The notes under the pieces are model-generated. The model was not told the origin of the DNA and did no database searches. It saw only the letters and a program-made list of their open reading frames with translations. From positions 1 through 64,000 of the forward strand of contig JABFQZ010000008.1 in assembly GCA_013141435.1 (NCBI GenBank): a stretch of DNA of 64,000 nt, read 5' to 3'. Both the position numbers and the translations under genes were made by a program. Shown piece by piece: positions 7,724 through 16,424 of the stretch (its first letter is position 1; each line of letters starts with the position of its first letter). This DNA comes from Ferruginibacter sp. (GTDB taxonomy: Bacteria; Bacteroidota; Bacteroidia; Chitinophagales; Chitinophagaceae).

Positions 7724-9892
7724 TTAATTTTTCTTTGCAATTTTGTCGTTATTTATCATTTTGTTTAAAATTTTTACCGATTGGTCTATATAAATATCGT
7801 TGCTTATTACTTTTACAAATTGTTTATTTGATGCTATTTTTTCTTTTGTTTTAGCAATTTCTAAAGTGTCGGATATTAGATTTTGTACATTTAAAGATTT
7901 TGCTAATTTGGTAGCTTCATCCATTTGTTTAGAAATTTCTTTTAATTGTTTTTGGTCTAATTCGTATTGCTTTAAGTTTAAACTAATTGGTTTTGTTGCA
8001 TTTTGCTCTAAAAACTGTATGTTGGCTTTTATTTTATTAAAATTAACATTGCTTACGGTTTCAGCATTTGAGTTGGTAATAACATTACTCAAATCGGTAG
8101 TATTTAACCAGGGCTTGTATTCAGCTTGAGGTATTTCGTCCCATTTAAGTGCATAAGGGTTATCTTTTTCTCTAAATTTATAATATTCCAATACATCGGG
8201 CAGTACTACATCGGGCACTACACCTTTTAATTGTGTAGCACCTCCATTTATTCTATAAAATTTTTGCAATGTTAGTTTTAATGACCCTAGGTCTTCAGTT
8301 TTATTTGTACCCAATATAATACTTTCGTTTTCGGGGTTTAATGGTATGTTTCTTTGTACAGTACCTTTACCATAACTGCTAGTACTACCAATTACAACGC
8401 CTCTTTTATAATCTTGTATTGCAGCTGCAAATATTTCTGATGCCGAAGCACTCATTTCGTTTACCAATACTGCTAATGGACCAGTATATTGTACTTTTTT
8501 ATCTTTATCTCTTAGTACTGTAGCTTTTTCATCTCTACTTTTTACTTGTACTATTGGACCATCTTCTATAAATAAACCAGCCATTTGCACTACATCGTAT
8601 AAGGAGCCTCCACCATTGCTTCGCAAATCGAGTACTATACCTTCTACATTTTCGGCTTTTAATTTTTCTATTTCTTTTGCTACATCGGCTGCACATCTTC
8701 TACCTTTTGGGTCCTGAAAATCGGCATAAAATTCGGGTAAATATATATAACCAATTTTATGATCATTGTTAATAATAACCGATTTTGCAAAAGTATCATC
8801 TAGCCTTATTTCATCTCTTAGGAGTGATATTACTTTTACAGTACCATTTACTTTGCGAACAGTTAGTTTTACTTCGCTACCTTTTTGCGAACCTCTTATT
8901 AATTTTACAGCATCTGGCACTGAGTATCCTGTAACGTCTATTGGCTCAGCATTTGCTTGTGCTATTTTTATTATTTCGTCGTTTTCTTTTAGCTCCCCTC
9001 CTCTCCATGCTGGCATACCAGTAACTAAAGATGTTATTTTTATTTTTCCATCTTCTTCTTTTAATTGTGCACCTATACCAAAAAAACTTCCCTTCATTTG
9101 CTCATTAAAACTACGCAAATCTACTGGAGCCATATAATCGGTGTGAGGATCCATTGTATTAGCAATATTATTTATAAAACTGCTAAAATTTTCGTCTTCT
9201 GTTTCTCTACTTATTTTGGTTGTAAAGTATCTATCCATTTGTTTGCGAACAATATCTCTGGCTTCTCTTTCGAGTGTAGTGTCGGCTTTATATTTGTAAT
9301 CTTTTTTGTCTTTGTTTTTTAATCTATCATTTTGCAAATCAACAAGTTTTCCTAGTGTCATTAATTTTACTCTTTTTCTCCATCTATCTGTACGCTCAGT
9401 TTCGTTTTTAGGAAAAAGAATTTTATCAGGATTTATGTCTAAGGATTCGTTTACACTAAAATCGAAGGGTTTCGATAATAAATTAAGATATAGTTTAGAA
9501 ACTTCGCCTTGTCTTTTTAGATACAAATTATTTATTTCATAAAATGATTGAAATTCGGATCCATGTATTTCATCATCTAATTTGTTCTCATACTTTTTAA
9601 GTAAATCTATATCCGATTGTAAGAAGATGTTTTTTTCGCCGTCTAAATCTTCTTCAAATTTTTTCAATATTATTTTGCTGAAATCGTCATCAATTTTTCT
9701 AGGGCTATAATGCCCTTCTTCTAAAAGTATTCCTACATTTTTCAAAATTTTTGCATGGCGCATTTTTGGGTTATCATGGTTGTATTCAACTTTCCCTTGG
9801 CTTTTTAACCCAATAAATATGCCTACACACACAAGTACTACAGCTACTGGTATAAATTTTTTGCTCATAATAAAAATTGCAATTTTTTGCAT
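7724..9892 (-). CDS. Carboxy-terminal processing (tail-specific) protease, S41, Prc-like
   Basis: This 722-residue periplasmic protease has an N-terminal membrane anchor or signal ('FIPVAVVLVCVGIFIGL', about 11-30). A helical N-terminal domain follows, then a PDZ domain (about 255-345) and the S41 catalytic core. The nucleophile lies in 'MSASASEIFAAA' and the general-base Lys in 'SYGKGTVQ', as in E. coli Prc (Ser/Lys dyad). A DUF3340-like C-terminal region is also present, which fits Prc better than the shorter CtpA type. It probably trims or degrades envelope proteins, including lipoproteins and peptidoglycan enzymes. The start may be ATG at 9892 or the in-frame ATG eight codons later, nearer the signal. 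It is monocistronic by appearance. Confidence 0.92.
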   Translation of the reverse strand: MQKIAIFIMSKKFIPVAVVLVCVGIFIGLKSQGKVEYNHDNPKMRHAKILKNVGILLEEGHYSPRKIDDDFSKIILKKFEEDLDGEKNIFLQSDIDLLKKYENKLDDEIHGSEFQSFYEINNLYLKRQGEVSKLYLNLLSKPFDFSVNESLDINPDKILFPKNETERTDRWRKRVKLMTLGKLVDLQNDRLKNKDKKDYKYKADTTLEREARDIVRKQMDRYFTTKISRETEDENFSSFINNIANTMDPHTDYMAPVDLRSFNEQMKGSFFGIGAQLKEEDGKIKITSLVTGMPAWRGGELKENDEIIKIAQANAEPIDVTGYSVPDAVKLIRGSQKGSEVKLTVRKVNGTVKVISLLRDEIRLDDTFAKSVIINNDHKIGYIYLPEFYADFQDPKGRRCAADVAKEIEKLKAENVEGIVLDLRSNGGGSLYDVVQMAGLFIEDGPIVQVKSRDEKATVLRDKDKKVQYTGPLAVLVNEMSASASEIFAAAIQDYKRGVVIGSTSSYGKGTVQRNIPLNPENESIILGTNKTEDLGSLKLTLQKFYRINGGATQLKGVVPDVVLPDVLEYYKFREKDNPYALKWDEIPQAEYKPWLNTTDLSNVITNSNAETVSNVNFNKIKANIQFLEQNATKPISLNLKQYELDQKQLKEISKQMDEATKLAKSLNVQNLISDTLEIAKTKEKIASNKQFVKVISNDIYIDQSVKILNKMINNDKIAKKN

Positions 9893-10109
9893 TGCGTAAA
9901 AATAAAGGAAAATTAAAGTTTGAACACAAATTATTTGATAATTGGTAATAAAATTTTGTTAAACGAATAGAGCAAAATCAAAAAGCTAAAGAAATATTTA
10001 ATTTTTACAACTCATTTTTTAAGCAATTTTTATACCGATTGCAAATAATATTGTCCGATTTCGGCTAAAATTCATTTTGCTAGTTGTTTATACCATTGGC
10101 ATTTACCAA

Positions 10110-10658
10110 TCAATCAAGTTCTATAATTTTGCAATCTTTCATTTTGCTGCCAGTTATTACTAAAGTTACAATGGTACGTTTTTTATGCCAACCTTGTTTG
10201 CCTGCCGCACCAGGATTTATATGTAAGCAGTCCAGTTTTTCATCGTACATTATTTTTAAAATATGCGAATGACCACTAATAAATAAATTGCACTTATTTG
10301 ATATAATATTTTCTTTTATACCTTTCGAATATCTACCCGGATAGCCACCAATATGCTGAATAAAAACATTTACTTCTTCACATGTAAAAAATAATTTTTC
10401 GGGGAAATTATTTCTGCAATTTGCATCATCTATATTGCCATAAACACCTCTAAAAATTATTTTATGGCCGAGTATATTGCTAAAATAGTTTTCATTCCAT
10501 ACACTCATACTCCGCTCTTTTTCTGTAATATTTATAGGAGTAAAATTTGCAATACCAAAATCGCCTGCGTGCCATATTTCATCACAATCTTTAAAGTGGG
10601 TAAAAATAGCTTCATCTAAAAAACCATGAGTATCTGATATTAATCCAATTTTTGTCAA
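10110..10658 (-). CDS. YfcE/MJ0936-type metallophosphoesterase
   Basis: This 182-residue calcineurin-like phosphoesterase has the metal-binding motifs in order: 'SDTHG' (Asp9, His11), 'HAGDFG', 'GNID' and 'SGHSH'. Proteins of this small family hydrolyse phosphodiesters in vitro, and their physiological substrates are mostly unknown. Translation appears to begin at TTG (10658): no ATG lies upstream in frame, and the beta-strand with 'IGLISDTH' must start right there. Neighbouring genes do not suggest a pathway. Confidence 0.85.
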   Translation of the reverse strand: MTKIGLISDTHGFLDEAIFTHFKDCDEIWHAGDFGIANFTPINITEKERSMSVWNENYFSNILGHKIIFRGVYGNIDDANCRNNFPEKLFFTCEEVNVFIQHIGGYPGRYSKGIKENIISNKCNLFISGHSHILKIMYDEKLDCLHINPGAAGKQGWHKKRTIVTLVITGSKMKDCKIIELD

Positions 10659-10909
10659 AAAAAAATCTATTTTAGTTGAGGGTAATATAATCTAAACTAA
10701 AAAAAAAGTATGAAAATATCATAAAAATTATTTTTTAGAATTTTACTTTTAATTTTAAGTAACAGCAAGTACAAATATATGCTTCATAAATTCTTCAAAA
10801 GAGTTATATCCTCAATACATGCTTAATATTTTAATTTTTTATACACCATGTGAATAGTTATTTTTTTACAGATGCCAAATAATCTTTACCTTTATAAAAA
10901 AATAAATTT

Positions 10910-11383
10910 ATGACTATATCTGTATTACAACAAGCTCCAGAGTTTACTCTTTTTAATTCGGAAATGAAAGAAGTAAAACTTAGTGATTTTAAAGGCGAAA
11001 AAAATGTATTGCTTTTATTTTTTCCTTTGGCTTTTACTGGTGTTTGCACAAAAGAGCTTTGTGGTGTAAGAGATGATATAGCTAAATACAATGATGCCAA
11101 TGCTCAGGTTTTGGGTATATCGGTAGATACTACTTTTTCTTTGGCAAAATTTAAAGAAGAACAAGGCTATAACTTTCCATTACTAAGCGATTTTAATAAA
11201 GAAATTTCTACCGCTTATGGCTGTATTTACGATACTTTTACAGGTATGGGTATGAAAGGTGTAAGCAAACGTTCGGCGTTTGTGATAGATAAAGCAGGTA
11301 TTGTACAATATGCTGAGGTATTAGAAAGTGCTGGTGATGTACCTAATTTTGAAGCTATAAATACAGTATTGGCAAGTATTTAG
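10910..11383 (+). CDS. Peroxiredoxin, AhpC/TSA superfamily (BCP/AhpE-like)
   Basis: This 157-residue cytoplasmic thiol peroxidase carries 'PLAFTGVCTKELCG'. The peroxidatic Cys46 sits in the conserved T-x-x-C context, and Cys51 is at the position of the second cysteine in atypical two-Cys BCP enzymes. The conserved Arg lies in the 'KGVSKRSAFVID' segment. It reduces hydrogen peroxide and organic peroxides with thioredoxin-like reductants. It is a single gene with about 250 nt of A/T-rich DNA upstream, in which I see only a partial promoter match (TACCTTTA near 10887). Confidence 0.9.
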   Translation: MTISVLQQAPEFTLFNSEMKEVKLSDFKGEKNVLLLFFPLAFTGVCTKELCGVRDDIAKYNDANAQVLGISVDTTFSLAKFKEEQGYNFPLLSDFNKEISTAYGCIYDTFTGMGMKGVSKRSAFVIDKAGIVQYAEVLESAGDVPNFEAINTVLASI

Positions 11384-11502
11384 TTAAATTATATCAATTA
11401 AATAATTTAAAAATTAGTGTGAATTAAAAATAATTAACAAAATTGTTCATCATTTTTTTAATTATTTTGTACTATTTATAAAATGTATAGCTTATTTTTA
11501 CT

Positions 11503-11856
11503 TTGTTGAAAAAACTTTTATCTATATTATTTTTTATTGTTTGCATACAATTTGTATCATTTGCACAAAATGGTATAGATTTAGAGCAATCTAATGCTAA
11601 TTCTAAATACATAAAAGCCTATCCAAACCCTGCAACAACGGTTATAAACTTTACATTTCAAAAAATGTATAACCGTTATTATTCTATACAAATACTTAAT
11701 TCTTTAGGTAAACGAATGTATTCTGCAAAGTATATACCCTCTTTTTTATCAATAGATTTAAAAGCTGAGCGGTTATATAGAGGCGTATATATTTATCAAT
11801 TATTGGATAGAAATGGCATAATTGTAGAGTCCAGCAAGTTTTTTGTAGTAAATTAA
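11503..11856 (+). CDS. Small exported protein that is almost entirely a T9SS type A sorting domain
   Basis: The 117-residue product has a signal peptide ('LSILFFIVCIQFVSFAQ'), about 15 residues of linker, and then a type IX secretion C-terminal domain. That domain shows 'AYPNPATTVINF', 'IQILNSLGKRMYS' and 'LYRGVYIYQLLDRNG', ending in a basic/hydrophobic strand. Normally this domain is the last 70-80 residues of a much larger cargo; here there is no cargo. The start is TTG (11503 or 11506), forced by the signal peptide. It could be a tiny secreted peptide carrier, or the surviving end of a shortened gene. Confidence 0.75.
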   Translation: MLKKLLSILFFIVCIQFVSFAQNGIDLEQSNANSKYIKAYPNPATTVINFTFQKMYNRYYSIQILNSLGKRMYSAKYIPSFLSIDLKAERLYRGVYIYQLLDRNGIIVESSKFFVVN

Positions 11857-11901
11857 TTCTCACTTCACTATTTTTTCTGACAATTTGACCCAAAACAAAT
11901 C

Positions 11902-11932
11902 ATTGGCAAATTATTTGCCTATTGTACATTTG
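11902..11932 (+). promoter_or_regulatory. Promoter for grpE-dnaJ
   Basis: TACATTTG at 11925-11932 matches the Bacteroidota -7 element. ATTG at 11902-11905 lies 19 nt upstream as a weak -33. The grpE ATG is 28 nt downstream. I see no CIRCE-like inverted repeat, so heat control by HrcA is not apparent. Confidence 0.5.
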
Positions 11933-11960
11933 CACAAATTAAAATATACTAAAACAAATT

Positions 11961-12512
11961 ATGCAGGATAACGAAACAAATATACCAGATACAGAAGTAG
12001 TGCTACCAAATGATGCAAATACAGAAACTATAGAAAATGTAGCACCATTAGAAGTAACAGAAGAAAATACCATAGAAATATTAGAAACACAAATACAAGA
12101 GCAAAAAGATAAGTACCTACGCCTATTTGCCGAATTTGACAACTACAAACGCCGTACTGCCAAAGAACGTATGGAACTTTTTGCAACAGCAGGTAAAGAT
12201 ATGGCCATAGCATTATTAGAAGTAGCCGACGATATGGACAGAGCCGAAAAACAAATTAGCCAAAGTGATGATGTGTTGCAAGTAAAAGAAGGTGTACAAT
12301 TGGTTTTTAATAAATTACGTTCTACACTTTTACAAAAAGGCATAACACCTATGGAAAGTATAGATACTGATTTTGATGTAGAAAAACATGAAGCAGTAAC
12401 CGAAATACCTGCTGGCGAAGAAAAAACTGGTAAGGTAGTAGATGAATTGCAAAAAGGTTATTATATGAACGAAAAATTAATACGCTTTGCAAAAGTAGTA
12501 GTAGGAAAGTAA
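11961..12512 (+). CDS. grpE: Nucleotide exchange factor GrpE
   Basis: GrpE releases ADP from DnaK in the Hsp70 cycle. The 183-residue protein has an acidic disordered start (to about residue 45) and a long helix or coiled coil carrying 'QKDKYLRLFAEFDNYKRRTA'. The C-terminal beta domain follows, with 'EGVQLVFNKL' and the end 'YYMNEKLIRFAKVVV'. Length and order are normal. dnaJ follows 86 nt downstream, an expected pairing in Bacteroidota; dnaK is not in the window. Confidence 0.95.
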   Translation: MQDNETNIPDTEVVLPNDANTETIENVAPLEVTEENTIEILETQIQEQKDKYLRLFAEFDNYKRRTAKERMELFATAGKDMAIALLEVADDMDRAEKQISQSDDVLQVKEGVQLVFNKLRSTLLQKGITPMESIDTDFDVEKHEAVTEIPAGEEKTGKVVDELQKGYYMNEKLIRFAKVVVGK

Positions 12513-12598
12513 CATACAATCATTTTATGCCATTAAACTAATTATTAACAACTTTTTATTAGCAATACAATTTATAGATTTATTGGCTAATTAATATT

Positions 12599-13750
12599 AT
12601 GAAGAGAGATTATTACGAAATACTTGGAGTACAAAAAGGAGCATCGGCCGAAGAAATAAAAAAAGCTTATCGCAAAACTGCCATGCAGTTTCACCCCGAT
12701 CGTAACCCTGGCGATAAAGTATCCGAAGAGAAATTTAAGGAAGCTGCAGAAGCCTACGAAATTTTAAACGATTCCGATAAAAAAGCTCAATACGACCGTT
12801 TTGGCCATAATGCATTTGCTGGTGGTAGAGGTGGCAGTTCGCAAGGTTTTGGCGGAATGAATATGGATGATATTTTCAGCCAATTTGGCGATATATTTGG
12901 TGGTGGCGGCGATAATTTTTTTGGAGGTGGTCGTAGAAGTAGTGGCACTAATAGAGGTACAAGAGGAAGTAACCTCAGAGTGAAAATGAAATTAAACTTT
13001 GAAGAAATTGCAAATGGTGTAACCAAAACCATAAAAGTAAAAAAGAACATAAAATGCGAAACCTGTACTGGCTCTGGTGCTAAAGATAAAAACAGTATGC
13101 AAAGCTGTGGCGCATGTGGTGGTAGTGGACAAGTACGTAGGGTGCAAAATACATTTTTAGGCCAAATGCAAACTGTAACCACTTGCCCAACTTGTAATGG
13201 TGAAGGAAGTACAATTACTGCAAAATGTACACCATGTAAAGGTCAAGGCACAGTGTATGGCGAAGAAACCGTAACGGTAGATATACCAGCAGGTGTGCAA
13301 GAAGGCATGCAACTAAGTGTACAAGGCAGAGGCAATGCTGGCGAAAGAGGCGGAAGTGCAGGCGATTTAATAGTACTTATAGAAGAAGAAGCACACCCAC
13401 AACTTACAAGAGAAGGGTTAAATGTAGGTTTTGATTTACATATTTCTTTTCCTGATGCTGTATTTGGCACACAAGTAGAAGTACCAACTATTGATGGAAG
13501 AGCTAAAATAAAAGTACCAGCTGGTACGCAAAGTGGCAAAATATTTAGACTTAAAGGAAAAGGATTTCCAAATGTAAATAGCTACGAAAAAGGCGACCAA
13601 CTTATACAAGTAAATATATGGACACCACAGCATGTAAGCCACACTGAAAAAGATATGTTGGAAACCTTAAACGATTCCAAAAATTTTATACCAGCACCCG
13701 AAAAAAATGATAAATCTTTTTTTGATAAAGTGAGAGAAATGTTTAGTTAA
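12599..13750 (+). CDS. dnaJ: Chaperone DnaJ (Hsp40)
   Basis: DnaJ stimulates DnaK ATPase and delivers unfolded clients. The 383-residue type I protein has the J domain with 'HPD' at residues 32-34 and a Gly/Phe-rich linker (about 73-128). All four zinc-binding CxxCxGxG repeats are intact ('CETCTGSG', 'CGACGGSG', 'CPTCNGEG', 'CTPCKGQG'). The two C-terminal substrate domains follow. It lies downstream of grpE, probably in one transcript. Confidence 0.97.
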   Translation: MKRDYYEILGVQKGASAEEIKKAYRKTAMQFHPDRNPGDKVSEEKFKEAAEAYEILNDSDKKAQYDRFGHNAFAGGRGGSSQGFGGMNMDDIFSQFGDIFGGGGDNFFGGGRRSSGTNRGTRGSNLRVKMKLNFEEIANGVTKTIKVKKNIKCETCTGSGAKDKNSMQSCGACGGSGQVRRVQNTFLGQMQTVTTCPTCNGEGSTITAKCTPCKGQGTVYGEETVTVDIPAGVQEGMQLSVQGRGNAGERGGSAGDLIVLIEEEAHPQLTREGLNVGFDLHISFPDAVFGTQVEVPTIDGRAKIKVPAGTQSGKIFRLKGKGFPNVNSYEKGDQLIQVNIWTPQHVSHTEKDMLETLNDSKNFIPAPEKNDKSFFDKVREMFS

Positions 13751-14100
13751 GAATTGAGAAATCATTTTTAAACAAATTGTTGTTACACAAATCTTATTTT
13801 ATAATGGCTATGTTGATATAGCAGCAGTTTACTGAAGTACTATTGGGTAGAAACCGGATAGGTTGTAGTCATAACTAAAAGTAATTTGTACTCATAAAAT
13901 GTAGGATTTTATGGTTGTAATTTCATTTTCTTACAATTAAACCCATACTTTTTATACATAACTCATTGAAATCTCCCGTTTCAAACTATTTGAGGGTGAC
14001 TACTTAGAACATTTTGTGCTCTAATACAAAGGTTGGCAGCAATATTTCGAGACCACGAAATTTGGATGTAACTTTAATAAATAATTCCTATTTTTTAACT
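13751..14100. other. Gene-free stretch before the restriction island
   Basis: There is no supported ORF. The DNA is A/T-rich with a small hairpin (ATTTCG/CGAAAT, 14044-14061). A partial -7 match (TAACTTTA, near 14070) would serve the broken small gene that follows. No terminator with a clear U-tract is visible after dnaJ. Confidence 0.5.
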
Positions 14101-14246
14101 ATGAAAAAGAAATAAATAAAGACATTGTATTGAAAGCAGTAGCAAAAATGCTTTCAAACAAAGAATCTGTTCTTTCATATATCAAAGGAAAGACAACTCT
14201 AAAAACACTAACTCAAAAAGGAATCAAGTTTGCTAAACCACTATAA
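14101..14246 (+). pseudogene. Small ORF broken by a one-base shift after its start
   Basis: An ATG at 14101 is followed by five A residues and meets TAA after four codons. One frame over there is an open, protein-like reading from 14103 to the stop at 14246. It includes 'DIVLKAVAKMLSNKESVLSY' and ends 'GIKFAKPL'. Adding one A after the ATG would join them into a 48-residue basic protein. I recall similar small Bacteroidota proteins upstream of DUF6169-like genes, but no function is known. Either the gene decayed when the island arrived, or this is a sequencing or slippage difference in a homopolymer. Confidence 0.45.
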
Positions 14247-14436
14247 TTATGTTTTTGATAACATAATAAATACTTACAACTTTACTACAAAAAACAATAT
14301 CCTTTATAGAGTGGCTTTTGTTGTTAATGAAACATTTTCTACTATTTCTGGAGAAGAAATTCCAAATGTTTTTCAAATTGTTATTGAAAAAGCAAACGAA
14401 GAGGCTGAACAACCAACGCCTTCGCACCACATTTAA
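14230..14436 (+). pseudogene. Truncated small protein (DUF6169-like N-terminus)
   Basis: The ORF opens at TTG and overlaps the preceding broken ORF by 17 nt. Residues 1-56 look like real protein ('TYNFTTKNNILYRVAFVV', 'ETFSTISGEEIPNVFQIVIE') and remind me of DUF6169-family proteins, which are roughly 150 residues long. After 'EKANEEAE' the sequence turns into 'QPTPSHHI' and stops, with C-rich DNA following. I infer that the right half was lost at a junction near 14405-14415, the probable left edge of the restriction island. The family assignment is from memory and unverified. Confidence 0.4.
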
Positions 14437-14502
14437 TTTTACCCCAACGCACCAAGCCCACCCACTACCCTACACTTGTACAAATGGAATTTTGAAACAA
14501 CA

Positions 14503-14537
14503 TTTAGCAAACAAGCCATTTAAAAATTGTAAATTTG
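14503..14537 (+). promoter_or_regulatory. Promoter candidate for the type III RM operon
   Basis: TAAATTTG at 14530-14537 is a good -7 element, 25 nt before the mod ATG. TTTA at 14503-14506 is a poor -33 at 23 nt. The preceding 14437-14502 is unusually C-rich for this genome and codes for nothing I can see. Confidence 0.45.
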
Positions 14538-14562
14538 CTATGTAAATAATTTATAGACAAGA

Positions 14563-16371
14563 ATGCAAGATTTATACAAAGAACTGATACAACTTTTAGA
14601 AGCCGACCAAGCTCTAATTATAGACGATAAATTAAATAAGGGTTTAATTATTGATAGAGCATTAAGGCTTGACACAGCTTTGATTAAGCTACTTTTAACT
14701 AACCCAAGCATTAAGAAACAGTTTTTTGTAGATATTGAAGGCATTTTGGTTTTTGACAAAGTTGCTTTTCAACGATTTGTAAATGCTAAGAACTTTTTGC
14801 CCGACAGCTATACGCAATACAAAAACAAAATTGGTTTAAGTACCGATAATGACCATTATATAACCGATAGTAGAGAAGTAGTATTAGTATGGCCACACAA
14901 AGACTGTGTACTAGAAGGTGGACAAACCAAAGAAGATGCCAAACGCAACGAAATATTTTACAATACCACACTTGCTCCCGATGAAATAGATGTACTGACA
15001 GCCCCAAAAGTTTTGACCAATTGGAAACGCTATGACAAAGATGGCGAAACCATACCCACCAAAATAAGCAAAGCCGATAACTTAATAATAAAAGGCAACA
15101 ACCTTTTGGCATTGCATACACTTAAAGAAAAATACAGAGGACAAATAAAGCTAATTTACATAGACCCACCATATAATACAGGCAATGATAGCTTTGGATA
15201 CAATGATAATTTTAATCATTCCACTTGGTTAACTTTTATGAAAAACAGATTAGAGGTTGCTAAAATATTGATGAAAGAAATAGGTGTTATTTTTGTAAGT
15301 TTAGATGATAAAGAAGCTCATTATTGCAAAATATTAATGGATGAAGTTTTTGGTAGAGAAAATTTCATTGCAGATATATGTCACAAATCTAGAGCATCAA
15401 TATCAAATGATAAAATTATTTCGCCAAATCACAATCATATTTTATTATATGCAAAAAATGAAAGGCTAGTGTTTGGCAAAAAAGAAAAATTTGGTATAAA
15501 AAAATCACTTAATGGATTTAAACTAAAAGATGATAAAGGAGATTACAAATTAGTTCCTGTTGACGGTCCAGGAGGTGCTGTAAAAGGAAACCCATTTTAT
15601 ACTTTTGAAGGAATTGAAGGATATTGGAGATTTTCAGAAGATAAAATGAGAAAAATGTTTAATGAAGGATTAGTGGTAAGAACAGCAAGTGGCCTTCAAC
15701 AAAAATATTATAAAGAAAAAGCAGCTAAGTCTAAACAAACAATTACAACTTGGTGGGATGAAAATTTTTTAACATCATCTGCAACAAGTCAATTAAAGTC
15801 ATTAATGGGTGATGATGTATTCAAGAATCCTAAAAATGTAAATTTAATAAAACGAATAGTAGAATTATGGACAGAAAATGATGATATTATTTTAGACTAT
15901 CACGGAGGCAGTGGAACTACTGCACAAGCAGTTTTAGATTTAAACGTTGAAGATGGAGGAGAGAGGAAGTTTATAATGTGTGAACAAATGGATTATGCTG
16001 AAAATGTTACTTGCAAAAGAGTACATACAATAATAAATAATAATCAAATCGGTTCATTCATCTATGCTGAATTAATGCAAAGCAATCAAAACTATATTGC
16101 ACAAGTACAAGAAGCTCAAACAACAAAAGAACTACTAAAAATTTGGGACGAAATGCAAGCCACAGCATTTATAAGCTACAAAGTATTGCCCCAAAATATT
16201 AACAACGAAATCAACAATTTTGAAGCCCTAAGTTATGAAGAGCAACAACGCTTTTTGGTAGAAATATTGGATAAAAATTTATTGTATGTAAACAAATCAG
16301 AAATAAACGATGCTACCCACAAAGTAACTGAGTACGATAAAGAAATGAATGCTAAGTTTTATAATATGTAA
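14563..16371 (+). CDS. mod: Type III restriction-modification, Mod DNA methyltransferase
   Basis: This 602-residue beta-class N6-adenine methyltransferase gives the type III system its sequence specificity and protects host sites. The catalytic motif IV DPPY is at 201-204 ('IYIDPPYNTGND') and the SAM-binding motif I at about 445-453 ('DYHGGSGTT'), in the circularly permuted beta order. Between them, at about 230-440, is the variable target-recognition region. Its DNA reads more A/T-rich, with different codon habits from the flanks, as expected if recognition domains are exchanged. The start ATG follows a recognisable -7 element. It heads the operon with the BRO-like gene and res. Confidence 0.93.
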   Translation: MQDLYKELIQLLEADQALIIDDKLNKGLIIDRALRLDTALIKLLLTNPSIKKQFFVDIEGILVFDKVAFQRFVNAKNFLPDSYTQYKNKIGLSTDNDHYITDSREVVLVWPHKDCVLEGGQTKEDAKRNEIFYNTTLAPDEIDVLTAPKVLTNWKRYDKDGETIPTKISKADNLIIKGNNLLALHTLKEKYRGQIKLIYIDPPYNTGNDSFGYNDNFNHSTWLTFMKNRLEVAKILMKEIGVIFVSLDDKEAHYCKILMDEVFGRENFIADICHKSRASISNDKIISPNHNHILLYAKNERLVFGKKEKFGIKKSLNGFKLKDDKGDYKLVPVDGPGGAVKGNPFYTFEGIEGYWRFSEDKMRKMFNEGLVVRTASGLQQKYYKEKAAKSKQTITTWWDENFLTSSATSQLKSLMGDDVFKNPKNVNLIKRIVELWTENDDIILDYHGGSGTTAQAVLDLNVEDGGERKFIMCEQMDYAENVTCKRVHTIINNNQIGSFIYAELMQSNQNYIAQVQEAQTTKELLKIWDEMQATAFISYKVLPQNINNEINNFEALSYEEQQRFLVEILDKNLLYVNKSEINDATHKVTEYDKEMNAKFYNM

Positions 16372-16424
16372 ATAAGTGAAACCATTACAATTTGTAACCA
16401 GTTGACAAAAGCAAAAAGTAAAAA

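Noticed and set aside
12787..13182. 131-residue minus-strand ORF opposite dnaJ
   Set aside because: Shadow of the Gly-rich and zinc-finger codons of dnaJ; Pro/Leu-rich product with no domain character.
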